The notes beneath the pieces were generated by a model that saw nothing but the letters and a program-made list of their open reading frames with translations, did no database searches and was not told the origin of the DNA. Below are positions 34,362-42,463 of a DNA stretch of 64,000 nucleotides, one piece after another. Origin of the DNA: Mesorhizobium ventifaucium (lineage in GTDB: Bacteria > Pseudomonadota > Alphaproteobacteria > Rhizobiales > Rhizobiaceae); assembly GCF_935822925.1 (NCBI RefSeq), contig NZ_CAKXZS010000022.1:1-64000 (forward strand), given 5' to 3'. Made by a program: the position numbers and the translations under genes. Every line of letters starts with the position of its first letter. Positions within the stretch are counted from its first letter, which is position 1.

Positions 34362-35324
34362 ATGGATTTCGACCTAAGGGGCAAGCGCGTTTTCGTGGCC
34401 GGGCATCGCGGCATGGTCGGCTCGGCCTTAGTGCGCAGGCTGGCGGACGAGGACTGCGAGGTCCTGACCGCATCCCGCGATGAACTCGACCTGATGGACC
34501 AGGCCGGCGTGCGGCGCTGGATGGCTGGCCACAGGCCGGACGCGGTGGTGATGGCGGCGGCCAAGGTCGGCGGTATCCTGGCAAACAACAGGTTGCCGGT
34601 CGATTTTCTGCAGGACAATCTCATCATGCAGACCAATGTTATCGAGAGCGCCTTCCGCAACGAAGTGCAGAAATTGCTGTTTCTCGGTTCGTCCTGCATC
34701 TATCCGAAGTTTGCGGCGCAGCCGATCTCCGAGGATGCCTTGCTGACCGGTCCGCTCGAGCCGACCAACGAATGGTATGCGATCGCCAAAATCGCTGGGC
34801 TGAAACTATGCCAGGCCTATCGGCGCCAATACGGTGTCGAGTACATCTCGGCGATGCCGACCAACCTCTATGGCCCCGGCGACAATTTCGACCTCTCCAC
34901 CAGCCATGTCGTACCGGCCCTGATGCGCAAGGCGCACAAGGCCAAGCGCGCTGGCGACAAAACCCTGGAGGTCTGGGGATCGGGCACGCCGATGCGCGAG
35001 TTCCTGCATGTCGACGACGCCGCCGACGCTCTGGTCTGGCTGCTGAAAAACTATGCCGGCGACGGCCACGTCAATGTCGGCTCGGGTGAAGACATCACCA
35101 TTGCCGAGCTGGCCCGCACCATGCTCTCCGTCGTCGGCGCCGATGCGGTGCTCACATTCGATGCGACGAAGCCGGACGGCACACCGCGCAAGCTGATGGA
35201 CGTATCGCGGCTGTTTGCCACCGGCTGGCGCCCGCGGTACTCGCTTCAGAGCGGATTGGAGCAGACCTATGCCTGGTTTCTCCAGCATATTGAGACAGGT
35301 GACCTCCGCCTCGGCGCGGCTTGA
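34362..35324 (+). CDS. fcl: GDP-L-fucose synthase
   Basis: 320 residues from the ATG at 34362; an in-frame extension to 34263 has no signal. Extended SDR family: FVAGHRGMVGSALVRRL near residue 11 for NADP, AAAKVGGI, the active-site serine in LLFLGSSCIYPK near 110, and Tyr139/Lys143 in NEWYAIAKIAGLK. YGPGDNFDLSTSHVVPAL and GTPMREFLHVDDAADAL are diagnostic. It converts GDP-4-keto-6-deoxymannose to GDP-L-fucose for surface polysaccharide or Nod-factor fucosylation. Its usual partner gmd is not in this window. Confidence 0.93.
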   Translation: MDFDLRGKRVFVAGHRGMVGSALVRRLADEDCEVLTASRDELDLMDQAGVRRWMAGHRPDAVVMAAAKVGGILANNRLPVDFLQDNLIMQTNVIESAFRNEVQKLLFLGSSCIYPKFAAQPISEDALLTGPLEPTNEWYAIAKIAGLKLCQAYRRQYGVEYISAMPTNLYGPGDNFDLSTSHVVPALMRKAHKAKRAGDKTLEVWGSGTPMREFLHVDDAADALVWLLKNYAGDGHVNVGSGEDITIAELARTMLSVVGADAVLTFDATKPDGTPRKLMDVSRLFATGWRPRYSLQSGLEQTYAWFLQHIETGDLRLGAA

Positions 35325-35442
35325 TCTCAATCGACGCTGATTGCTGCCACCAGACATGACGGCTTGGGCGGCCGTCTCTTGGCCATGGCCAATGCAAAAT
35401 CGCTCGTCCGACACGGGTACGAGAGACGGCGGATTGTCTGGA

Positions 35443-35517
35443 TGGTGGGCGTGACAGGGATTGAACCTGTGACCCCTGCAATGTCAATGCAGTGCTCTCC
35501 CGCTGAGCTACACGCCC
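35443..35517 (-). tRNA. tRNA-Val (GAC)
   Basis: A 75-base cloverleaf on the minus strand. Acceptor GGGCGTG pairs with CACGCCC, D stem GCTC/GAGC, anticodon stem CTGCA/TGCAG with loop TTGACAT (anticodon GAC, valine), five-base variable region, T stem ACAGG/CCTGT with TTCAATC, discriminator A and an encoded CCA. It stands alone between the fcl and cpdR genes. The remaining bases of 35325-35634 show no gene. Confidence 0.97.
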
Positions 35518-35634
35518 ATCCGAAGCCGCGCATACACCATTTTTGCCACGGCGCGTCAATAGCGGGAAAAAGGAAAGAAGGTTCGCCTTGCCACGCCGTC
35601 GAAGGCGCGCCGGAAGCCGGCGGCGGAAAGCGCG

Positions 35635-35997
35635 TCAGGCTGCCTGCAGCATCTTTTCGACCTCGTTGACGAGATCGCGCAGATGGAACGGCTTCGACAG
35701 CACCTTGGCGTCTTTCGGCGCCTTGGAATCCGGATTGAGCGCAACGGCGGCGAAGCCGGTGATAAACATGACCTTGAGGTCGGGATCAATCTCGGTGGCG
35801 CGGCGGGCGAGTTCTATGCCGTCCATCTCCGGCATGACGATATCGGTCAACAGCAGTGAGAAAGGCTCTTCGCGCAGCCGCTCATAGGCGCTGGCGCCAT
35901 TGTCGAAATCGCTGACCTGGTAGCCGGCACGCTCCAGCGCCTTGACGAGGAACCGGCGCATGTCATCGTCGTCTTCCGCCAGTAAAATGCGTGCCAT
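35635..35997 (-). CDS. cpdR: CpdR-like single-domain response regulator
   Basis: 120 residues, receiver domain only. Acidic pocket LLAEDDDD at 5-12, phospho-acceptor Asp52 in LLLTDIVMPEMDGIE, conserved Thr in VMFITGFAAVAL and the switch lysine in VLSKPFHLRDLV. The whole sequence matches my memory of CpdR from rhizobia and Brucella, where the unphosphorylated form brings ClpXP to the pole and adapts cell-cycle substrates for proteolysis, with phosphate coming from the CckA-ChpT relay. No histidine kinase is nearby, as expected. Confidence 0.92.
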   Translation of the reverse strand: MARILLAEDDDDMRRFLVKALERAGYQVSDFDNGASAYERLREEPFSLLLTDIVMPEMDGIELARRATEIDPDLKVMFITGFAAVALNPDSKAPKDAKVLSKPFHLRDLVNEVEKMLQAA

Positions 35998-36157
35998 CTT
36001 ATCCCGTCCGAATCACCCGCCCGGGACTGCCGTGGGGCAGCCCGTTAACCATCCTGTATATGAGGAGGTGAGGGTAAACATCAAGTGAACGATAAAGGCC
36101 CGATCCGCCTTAACCAAGCGGTCCGGACGCCGAAACGCTGGACATGCGGCCGGGGAG

Positions 36158-37099
36158 GTGGCACCTTTCAATCATGATGCATTGGTATTTCCGGGTTCGT
36201 CCAAATTGAAAACGGCAGCCGAGGATTTTTCGGTCGTTCCCCCCTTCGAAATCCGGTCGGGCGCCGAACAGCGCGTCCCCTTCCTCTTCAACTCGCCGCA
36301 TAGCGGCCGACACTATCCGGACCGGTTCCTGGCGATGGCAAGGCTGGACCGAAACGCCATCCGCCGCTCCGAAGATTGCTATGTCGACGAATTGTTCGGC
36401 GGCGCCGTTGCGCTTGGCGCGCCGATGCTGGCGGCAAACTTCCCGCGCGCCTATCTCGACGTCAACCGGGAGCCCTGGGAACTCGATCCGCGCATGTTCG
36501 CCGAACCCGTGCCGTCGTTCTGCAACATCCGCTCGGCGCGCGTGGCCGGCGGGCTTGGCACTGTGCCCAAGCTGGTGGGAGAGGGGCTCGAAATCTATGC
36601 CGGCCGCTTGCCGCTGGCGGAAGCCGTCGCGCGCATCGAGGCCGTCTACAAGCCCTATCACGAGACGCTGAAACGGCTTTTGACCAGGACCCATGCGCGG
36701 TTCGGCTTTGCCGTGCTGATCGATTGCCACTCGATGCCGGCGAGCATCAGGGTCGGCGACAGCGGTGTCAGGCCAGACTTCATCGTCGGCGACCGTTTCG
36801 GCATGTCGGCCTCGGCAGCGTTGACCGAGACGGCGATCGGCCTGCTCATCGGCATGGGCTATACCGTCGCCCATAACAAGCCCTATGCCGGAGGCTTCAT
36901 CACCGAGCACTATGGCCGCCCCGTGCGCCATCTCCATGCGCTGCAGATCGAGGTCAATCGCGGGCTTTACATGAACGAGCGGACGTTCCAGAAATCCGCC
37001 GGCTTCGATGCGCTCGCCGATGATCTGGCGCAATTCTCGGCCGACCTGATGGCAATGCCCGACCACAATTTTATCGATCTGCCGCTTGCCGCCGAATGA
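36158..37099 (+). CDS. N-formylglutamate amidohydrolase-family protein
   Basis: 313 residues from a GTG at 36158; GGGGAG is immediately adjacent, so the true start may be a little downstream. FGase-family motifs: VPFLFNSPHSGRHYPDRF near residue 40, SEDCYVDELF, YLDVNREPWELDP near 98, AVLIDCHSMPAS near 187 and HNKPYAGGFITEHYGRP near 243. Compared with the gene at 1703 it is longer and belongs to the other common branch of the family. No histidine-utilisation genes are adjacent. It diverges from cpdR and precedes an sRNA and the IMPase-like gene. Confidence 0.87.
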   Translation: MAPFNHDALVFPGSSKLKTAAEDFSVVPPFEIRSGAEQRVPFLFNSPHSGRHYPDRFLAMARLDRNAIRRSEDCYVDELFGGAVALGAPMLAANFPRAYLDVNREPWELDPRMFAEPVPSFCNIRSARVAGGLGTVPKLVGEGLEIYAGRLPLAEAVARIEAVYKPYHETLKRLLTRTHARFGFAVLIDCHSMPASIRVGDSGVRPDFIVGDRFGMSASAALTETAIGLLIGMGYTVAHNKPYAGGFITEHYGRPVRHLHALQIEVNRGLYMNERTFQKSAGFDALADDLAQFSADLMAMPDHNFIDLPLAAE

Positions 37100-37194
37100 T
37101 GCCGAAAATCGAAACGAGATCTTGCGCCAGACAAAGGCGTCGGCGTGCGGTCGGAACGCGCAATCCGGTGGAGGCCGCGCCGAAAAAAAGACCG

Positions 37195-37270
37195 CATCGT
37201 TTGCACGACACGGTCGAAGTCTAGGGAGGAAACGCCCAAGGAGGGCATGGACAGGAAAACCTGTCCGAGA
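37195..37270 (+). ncRNA. mmgR: suhB/MmgR-type (alpha-r8) small RNA, predicted
   Basis: The 373-base gap 37100-37472 holds a stretch with the hallmark core CTAGGGAGGAAACGCCC followed by AAGGAGGGC, which I recall as the conserved centre of the alpha-proteobacterial suhB RNA family (MmgR in Sinorhizobium, which limits polyhydroxybutyrate granule proteins). GCCC/GGGC can pair around AAGGA, and GGACAGG-AAAA-CCTGTCC at 37249-37266 is a perfect hairpin. No long T run follows, so the 3' end is uncertain; a third palindrome, TTGTGC-GAT-GCACAA, is at 37280-37294. The next gene is an IMPase relative, the gene type after which the Rfam family was named. Ends are approximate. Confidence 0.6.
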
Positions 37271-37472
37271 ACAAATCTATTGTGCGATGCACAAATGTCA
37301 AGCCGCCAACAGACGTTTTTAATTCACTATGATGTGGAAATTGCATATCGAGGGCGCCAGCGTTGCATTCGAGCAACAGTTGTCGACGCGCAAAAGTTCC
37401 GCACGCCCTTGTCTTGGCGCAAGACCGCAGGCAAACGACGGTTCCAGCAGGCTACATCGCGGGGAGACTCAG

Positions 37473-38246
37473 TTGGATATCAGCATCGATTTCATGCGGC
37501 GCCTTGCGGATGCCGCCGCAGCCGAAACCTTGCCGCGCTTCCGTAGCCAAGGCGCGGTCGCCAACAAGGAGCAAGGCAGCTTCGACCCGGTCACCGAGGC
37601 CGACCGCGAGGCCGAGCGGGTCATCCGCGCGCTTATTTCAGCGGAATATCCCGATCATGGCGTCCTCGGCGAGGAGCATGGCAGCGAGAACATTTCCAGC
37701 AGGCATGTCTGGGTGATCGATCCGATCGACGGCACCCGTGCCTTCATTTCCGGCCTGCCGGTGTGGGGAACGTTGGTCGGGCTGACGGTCGACGGCGATG
37801 CCGTTGCCGGCATGATGTCGCAGCCTTTTACCGGCGAGCTTTTCTACGCCAACGCGTCCGGTGCCCATTATGAAGGCCCGGGCGGACCGCGAAGGCTGAC
37901 GACACGCAAGACGACAAGCCTCGCCGAGGCGACGCTGTTCACCACCACGCCGGCACTGTTCAAGGGAGACGCGCGCCTGCGCTACGACCTGTTCGAGCGG
38001 CAGGTCCAACTCGCCCGCTACGGCACCGACTGCTATGCCTTCGCCATGGTCGCGGCGGGAAGCGTCGACATCGTCGCCGACCCCGGTTTGAAACCCTACG
38101 ATATCGTCGCGCTGATTCCGATCATCGAGAAGGCCGGCGGCGTCGTCACCACCTTCGAAGGCGGGCCGGCGGAAAGGGGCGGCGATATCCTGGCTGCGGC
38201 AACGCCGGAGCTTCATGCCGCCGCGATGGCGGCGCTGCGTGGCTGA
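37473..38246 (+). CDS. hisN: Inositol monophosphatase-family histidinol-phosphatase
   Basis: 257 residues from a TTG at 37473 with GGGGAGA upstream; the longer frame from 37329 is unlike the family. IMPase metal motifs: DPVTEADREAERV near residue 38, Glu68 in LGEEHGSE, and WVIDPIDGTRAFISG with Asp83 and Asp86. The C-terminal KPYDIVALIPIIEKAGG supplies the last acidic ligand. The sequence looks like HisN-type histidinol-phosphatases of rhizobia rather than SuhB, but the IMPase family is hard to split by eye. The last 86 bases of the gene are part of a 98-bp tandem duplication that extends downstream. Confidence 0.85.
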   Translation: MDISIDFMRRLADAAAAETLPRFRSQGAVANKEQGSFDPVTEADREAERVIRALISAEYPDHGVLGEEHGSENISSRHVWVIDPIDGTRAFISGLPVWGTLVGLTVDGDAVAGMMSQPFTGELFYANASGAHYEGPGGPRRLTTRKTTSLAEATLFTTTPALFKGDARLRYDLFERQVQLARYGTDCYAFAMVAAGSVDIVADPGLKPYDIVALIPIIEKAGGVVTTFEGGPAERGGDILAAATPELHAAAMAALRG

Positions 38247-38357
38247 GCCGGCTGGGCACGCGGGCCGGCGGAAAGGGGCGGCGATATCCTGGCTGCGGCA
38301 ACGCCGGAGCTTCATGCCGCCGCGATGGCGGCGCTGCGTGGCTGAGCCGGCTGGGCA
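38161..38357. repeat. 98-bp tandem duplication of the hisN 3' end
   Basis: Bases 38161-38258 and 38260-38357 are identical as far as I can align them, with a period of 99 bases (one spacer base). The first copy contains the last 28 codons and stop of hisN plus 12 bases; the second is a coding remnant without a start. Because the first stop codon is intact the protein is unchanged. A recent slip or unequal exchange is likely; a collapsed or expanded assembly repeat is the alternative. Confidence 0.85.
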
Positions 38358-38441
38358 GCTGGCCGTTTCACAGCCCACGCTCCTGACGGGAGGGTGTCAG
38401 CAGCTCTCGGCTATGGAGACAATGTCACGGGAGGGAATCAC

Positions 38442-38984
38442 ATGCCGACGCAGTCAACAGCCAGCCGTTCCGAAAATGCTCCAGCAGAAAATGCTCCAGC
38501 AGAAAATACCCTGGGAGATGGCCGGGCCGATTTCGATTTCTTCTTCGGGCGCTGGAACGTCAGCCATCGAAGGTTGCAGGAGCGCCTACAAGGCGACACG
38601 AACTGGGACGTGTTTGGCGGGACATGCGAGGTGCGCCCGATCCTTGGCGGGCTCGGCAATGTCGACGACAATGTCATTGAATTGCCCGGCGGCGCCTATC
38701 GCGCCGCCACACTGCGGACCTTCGATCCGGCGACGAGACAATGGTCGATCTGGTGGATCGACGGCCGCAACCCGGCGACCATCGATGTTCCGATGCGCGG
38801 CGCCTTCGAAGCAGGCGTCGGCACGTTCCTGTGTGAAGACGTTTTCGACGGACGAAATATCCAGGTTCGCTTCCTGTGGTCGCGGATCACTGAAAAATCG
38901 GCGCGCTGGGAGCAGGCTTTTTCACCGGATGGCGGCGACATCTGGGAAACCAATTGGATCATGGATTTCGCCCGGCAAGTGTAG
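38442..38984 (+). CDS. DUF1579-like protein of unknown function
   Basis: 180 residues from the ATG at 38442 with GGAGGGAATCAC upstream. The pattern FDFFFGRWNVSHRRLQERLQ near residue 30, the central GGLGNVDDNVIELPGG, LRTFDPATRQWSIWWIDGR and the closing WETNWIMDF suggest a lipocalin-like beta barrel of the DUF1579 group. The N-terminus contains a 15-base unit copied in tandem that encodes ENAPAENAPAEN. No signal peptide. No pathway role can be assigned. Confidence 0.7.
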   Translation: MPTQSTASRSENAPAENAPAENTLGDGRADFDFFFGRWNVSHRRLQERLQGDTNWDVFGGTCEVRPILGGLGNVDDNVIELPGGAYRAATLRTFDPATRQWSIWWIDGRNPATIDVPMRGAFEAGVGTFLCEDVFDGRNIQVRFLWSRITEKSARWEQAFSPDGGDIWETNWIMDFARQV

Positions 38985-39100
38985 GCCGACGATCGGCTTG
39001 GCAGGTATTTTTCACCCCAAGTCATGTTTTCAAGCCAAGTCATGGATTTTCAATGAGTTGGAGCGGTCTTCTGCGCGTCCGGAGGGAGTGCGGCACTCAA

Positions 39101-40093
39101 TCAGGCGGTGTCGTCGCATCCCGGGATGAAGGCATCGAAGGCGGCAAAGAACTGCTCGCGAAAAAAGTCGGCTTCCTGCAATATTTCATGGCGTGCGCCA
39201 TCGATCACCAGCAGCGAGCCGAGCCGCAGGCGTCTGGTGTAGGTTTCCACCGCCTTGGTCGAGACGACCTGGTCGGCGCCGGCAGCGACCACCAGCAGGG
39301 GAACCTGGATCCTGGCCATGAAGTCGGGATCGCTGACGGCCTCGGAGGCCTCAGCCGCCGCTTTCAGCCAGCGAATCGTCGGGCCGCCGAGCGCCAGTTG
39401 CGGGTAGGTTTCGTAGATCAGCGTGTTGCGCCGATACCGCTCCGGATCCGATGTCACCATATTGGCGGCAAACGGAATGGTTCTTCTGGGCCGCGGACCC
39501 CAGGCGGCATAGAGGCTGCCAAGACCCAGCAGACAGAACAGCGAGCAGAGACGGCGAACGGTGGTTGTCGAGACCGGCAGGTCGGGAACGGCCAGGAATG
39601 GCGCGATCAGCACCATGCGCCGTACGCGGTTCACCATCGACGGCCCGGCAAGCAGCGTGATCACCGCCCCGGCCGAATGGGCCAGGATATAATATGGCCC
39701 CCGGCAGTCGGGCAGCACGATCTCCTCGAAGAACTGTTCCAGGTCGCGGGTGTAGTCGAAGAAGCTGCGGACATAGCCGCGGTCGCGGTCGCTGATCAGC
39801 CGGTCGGAACCGCCCTGGCCGCGCCAGTCAAAGGTGGCGACGCCAAAGCCGCGGTCGGCGAGGTTGCGAATGGTCTCGAAATACTTTTCGATGCACTCGT
39901 TGCGGCCGGTCAAGACGACCACAGTGCCCTTCATCGGACGGGCAACGGTGGGAAAGAGGCCGTAGCGGATCTTCTTGCCGTCGCGCGTGGTGAAGAAACC
40001 ACCGGCCGCATTTTCCGGTAGCGGATTGCCCGGAATTTCGCGGAAGAGGGGAATTTCGCGGAAGGGGGGGATTTCGTCGGGGAGGTCCGTCAT
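39101..40093 (-). CDS. Alpha/beta hydrolase, lysophospholipase-like
   Basis: About 330 residues from the ATG at 40093; ATGs at 40126 and farther back are possible but have no better ribosome site. Alpha/beta-hydrolase features: GTVVVLTGRNECIEKYFETI near residue 56, ATFDWRGQGGSDR, the nucleophile elbow ILAHSAGAVITLL near 146, the acid region LVVAAGADQVVS and the final His in DGARHEILQEAD. This layout fits PldB-like lysophospholipases or monoglyceride lipases. The N-terminus shows a tandem micro-repeat (FREIPLFREIPGNP) from near-identical 17-18 base units. Confidence 0.83.
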   Translation of the reverse strand: MTDLPDEIPPFREIPLFREIPGNPLPENAAGGFFTTRDGKKIRYGLFPTVARPMKGTVVVLTGRNECIEKYFETIRNLADRGFGVATFDWRGQGGSDRLISDRDRGYVRSFFDYTRDLEQFFEEIVLPDCRGPYYILAHSAGAVITLLAGPSMVNRVRRMVLIAPFLAVPDLPVSTTTVRRLCSLFCLLGLGSLYAAWGPRPRRTIPFAANMVTSDPERYRRNTLIYETYPQLALGGPTIRWLKAAAEASEAVSDPDFMARIQVPLLVVAAGADQVVSTKAVETYTRRLRLGSLLVIDGARHEILQEADFFREQFFAAFDAFIPGCDDTA

Positions 40094-40505
40094 TCGGCGC
40101 TGCGTTTTAAGTGTCGCTGCCTGCATGGCGCAAGCTTTGGTAGGCATAGACGCCCATGCAGCAAAAGCAAAGGAATTCCGGACGCGTTGGAAGGCTGAAG
40201 AGGCAGCCAGCGAGTGAGGCCGAAAGCAGCTTGCGGCATGCTTCCGGCCCCCGTCGATCCGGGAGGAAGGGACGTTACACCCGGTCGGCCTCGTTTGCGG
40301 CATCTCGCGCACAGCCCCGAAAACCGCAGCCGATTTCGCTGTGAATCATGCGCAATCAAAGTGTTACAGCTTTCTTTTGCGTGTCCGAGAGGACGCGCGA
40401 CGCGTAACCGCCGCCTGTTCCTTGATCCTGGAAGCAGTCTAGCGCGACTTAGCTGAACGCCCGCCGAAGCCGCGGTTCATCTGCCGTTCATCGAGGCGGC
40501 AGAAT
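40094..40505. other. Non-coding stretch before the hsp20 promoter
   Basis: About 410 bases with only short, unconvincing open frames. It contains a near-palindrome GCGTGTCC-GAGA-GGACGCGC around 40378-40397 and two GTTCATC copies close to 40471-40489. I see no RNA gene or coding sequence in it. Confidence 0.4.
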
Positions 40506-40534
40506 CTTGAAATGCCTTCTCGTGCTCCCCAAAT
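40506..40534 (+). promoter_or_regulatory. RpoH (sigma-32) heat-shock promoter of hsp20
   Basis: CTTGAAA at 40506-40512 and CCCCAAAT at 40527-40534 are separated by 14 bases. Both boxes match the heat-shock consensus (CTTGAAA and CCCCATNT) nearly perfectly. The predicted transcript starts near 40541, which leaves a leader of about 100 bases. Confidence 0.75.
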
Positions 40535-40540
40535 GTCTGT

Positions 40541-40639
40541 TGCGGCCGCCAATGTCGGGGCCGCTGGCCCATCCGGAACGCCGTCACGGGTTTCGCACCG
40601 GCCATACGCAAACCTTGTTGCTCAACAGGAGAACACACT
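40541..40639 (+). promoter_or_regulatory. ROSE RNA thermometer in the hsp20 leader
   Basis: The last hairpin pairs TTGCT (40618-40622) with the Shine-Dalgarno AGGAG (40627-40631) around the loop CAAC. The centre is a G opposite G (40620 and 40629), the unusual pair that defines ROSE elements of rhizobial small heat shock genes. Upstream GC-rich palindromic segments (around 40545-40600) would give the other stems. At normal temperature the ribosome site is masked; heating opens it. The 5' limit is approximate. Confidence 0.85.
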
Positions 40640-41107
40640 ATGCGTCACGTTGATTTTTCCCCGCTCTATCGTTCGACCGTCGGTTTCGACCGGCTGTTCA
40701 CAATGCTCGATTCGCTTGCGCAGCCGGAAGGCGCGCAGACCTATCCGCCCTACAACATCGAGCGCACCGGTGAGGATTCCTATCGCATCTCGATGGCGGT
40801 CGCCGGCTTCTCGGACGATGAGCTCTCGATCGAGGCTCACCGCAACGTTCTGACTGTCAAGGGTGAGCGCAAGGAGGAGGGCAATGGCGAAGCCTCCGAA
40901 CTGCTCTATCGCGGTATCGCCAGCAGGGCCTTTGAGCGCCGCTTCCAGCTTGCCGACCATGTTGACGTCGTCGGCGCCTCGCTGAAGAACGGCCTGCTCT
41001 TCGTCGACCTCAAGCGCAATATTCCCGAGGAGTTGAAGCCCCGCAAGATCGCGATCACCGCGTCTTCGGCGAAGGCCAAGCAGATCGAGGCCAAGACCGC
41101 CGCGTAA
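40640..41107 (+). CDS. ibpA: Small heat shock protein, Hsp20/alpha-crystallin family
   Basis: 155 residues. The alpha-crystallin domain spans about 35-130: YPPYNIERTGEDSYRISMAVAGF, DDELSIEAHRNVLTVKGER, GIASRAFERRFQLADHVDV and NGLLFVDLKRNIPEELKP, with the I-x-I-like tail after it. The N-terminus HVDFSPLYRSTVGFDRLF is that of class A rhizobial IbpA/HspA proteins. The chaperone holds unfolding proteins in the cytoplasm in an ATP-independent way. It is controlled by an RpoH promoter and a ROSE leader and ended by a strong terminator. Confidence 0.95.
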   Translation: MRHVDFSPLYRSTVGFDRLFTMLDSLAQPEGAQTYPPYNIERTGEDSYRISMAVAGFSDDELSIEAHRNVLTVKGERKEEGNGEASELLYRGIASRAFERRFQLADHVDVVGASLKNGLLFVDLKRNIPEELKPRKIAITASSAKAKQIEAKTAA

Positions 41108-41137
41108 GCTGCGTCACAAAGACGACCTCAGGGACGA

Positions 41138-41165
41138 AGGGCGGCGCTTGGCGCCGCCCTTTTTT
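41138..41165 (+). terminator. Rho-independent terminator of hsp20
   Basis: A stem of AGGGCGGCGC against GCGCCGCCCT around TTG, followed by a run of six T. It starts 31 bases after the hsp20 stop. Confidence 0.92.
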
Positions 41166-41186
41166 ATGGATGTGGATAAGGTGCCG

Positions 41187-42239
41187 CTATCCAGCAATTA
41201 GCTGGCCAAAGCGGTCGACCTCTTCGGTCGTGGTCGCAAAGCTGGTGACGAAGCGGTAGAGCGCCTCGTCCTCGCCGATATGGCCATCAAAGTCGTGCAG
41301 CTTGTGCCAGTCGTAGAAGGCGGCACCGGCCAAATGCAGCCGTTCGGCCTCGGCCTTTTTCATCACCGCGAACACTTCGTTGGCTTGCGGCTGCCAGGCC
41401 AGACGCGCCGACGGGGAATCCTCGATCAGTGCTGCGAGGCGTGCTGCCATGGCGTTGGCATGCCGGGCCGTGTCGAGCCACAGTTCGTCCTTGAAATAGG
41501 CTTCGAACTGCGCAGCGACGAAGCGCGATTTCGAGAACAATTGCGCCGCGCGCTTGCGCAGGAAGGCCAGTTCCCTGGCGCGGTCGAGGTCGAACAGCAC
41601 GATAGCCTCGGCGCACCAGCAGCCGTTCTTGGTGCCGCCGAAAGAGAGGATGTCGACGCCACCCTTCCAGGTCATCTCCGCCGGTGTTGTTTCGAGCGCG
41701 ACCAGCGCATTGGCGAAGCGGGCGCCATCCATGTGCAGGGGCAGTTTGTGATGCTTGGCGATCGCCGAAATCCTGGCAATTTCGTTCAGTGTGTAGATGG
41801 TGCCGACCTCGGTCGACTGGGTGATCGACACCGCCATCGGGCGCCCGGAATGGACGCTTTCAGGCGCGAACCGGCCGACTGCCCTGTCCAGCCTATTCGG
41901 ATCGATCTTGCCCAGCGCACCGTCGACGGCATAGAGCCGTGAGCCGCCGGTAAAGTATTCAGGGGCGCCGCATTCATCCTCGATGACATGCGACTCTCGA
42001 TGGCAAAAGGAAATGCCGCCTGATCTGTTGTAGGCGGTCAGCGACAGCGAATTGGCGGCGGTGCCGGTGGCCACGAAAAATACCGCGACCTCGCGCTCGA
42101 AGATTTCGTTGAAGCGCTGGTATGCGGCCTCGTCGAGGGCGCCGTCGCCATATGCGGTGGAAAAGCCGCCGGCATGGGCCGACAGGCCCGCGGCGATGCT
42201 GGGATGGGCGCCTGCCCAATTGTCGGAAGCGAAATTCAT
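41187..42239 (-). CDS. ltaE: Low-specificity L-threonine aldolase
   Basis: 350 residues from the ATG at 42239 (MNFASDNWAGAHPSI); the upstream extension to 42446 has no family likeness. Fold type I PLP enzyme of the beta-eliminating lyase/threonine aldolase group: FFVATGTAANSLSL near residue 54, ESHVIEDECGAPEYF, the Asp in LHMDGARFANAL near 168 and the PLP lysine 204 in ILSFGGTKNGCWCAEA. It splits threonine or allo-threonine to glycine and acetaldehyde, or acts on related beta-hydroxy amino acids. It converges with hsp20 and diverges from gltB. Confidence 0.92.
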   Translation of the reverse strand: MNFASDNWAGAHPSIAAGLSAHAGGFSTAYGDGALDEAAYQRFNEIFEREVAVFFVATGTAANSLSLTAYNRSGGISFCHRESHVIEDECGAPEYFTGGSRLYAVDGALGKIDPNRLDRAVGRFAPESVHSGRPMAVSITQSTEVGTIYTLNEIARISAIAKHHKLPLHMDGARFANALVALETTPAEMTWKGGVDILSFGGTKNGCWCAEAIVLFDLDRARELAFLRKRAAQLFSKSRFVAAQFEAYFKDELWLDTARHANAMAARLAALIEDSPSARLAWQPQANEVFAVMKKAEAERLHLAGAAFYDWHKLHDFDGHIGEDEALYRFVTSFATTTEEVDRFGQLIAG

Positions 42240-42463
42240 GCGTTTGCCTGTGCTGGGAAAATCGAGCCGACCTTGGCCGCTTTCGCATGCCGCTCGCAAG
42301 TGCCAAGCGGCGGAAAAGCGGGTAAAGCCAGCGAGAGGACGGGACTTAATGCCGCGACTGAAGGTTGCGTTTTGGCAGGGTAGCGCGTAATTTTCTGTCT
42401 CTAGATGCCCACGATTGTTGTGAATCGGTCTTGTGCGCATCCGCAATTTCTGTCATAAAAATT
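42240..42463. other. Non-coding stretch between ltaE and the gltB leader
   Basis: No gene is supported in the ltaE-gltB gap (42240-42709). The part nearest ltaE has only overlapping extensions of the ltaE frame. From 42460 on it becomes AT-richer with a palindrome, suggesting the gltB promoter region. Between the palindrome and 42709 the gltB frame stays open (from 42509) but shows no conserved protein sequence. Confidence 0.4.

Noticed and set aside
38260..38441. A second short gene made by the duplicated hisN tail
   Set aside because: The copy has no start codon or ribosome site and ends at the same stop; it is only a remnant.
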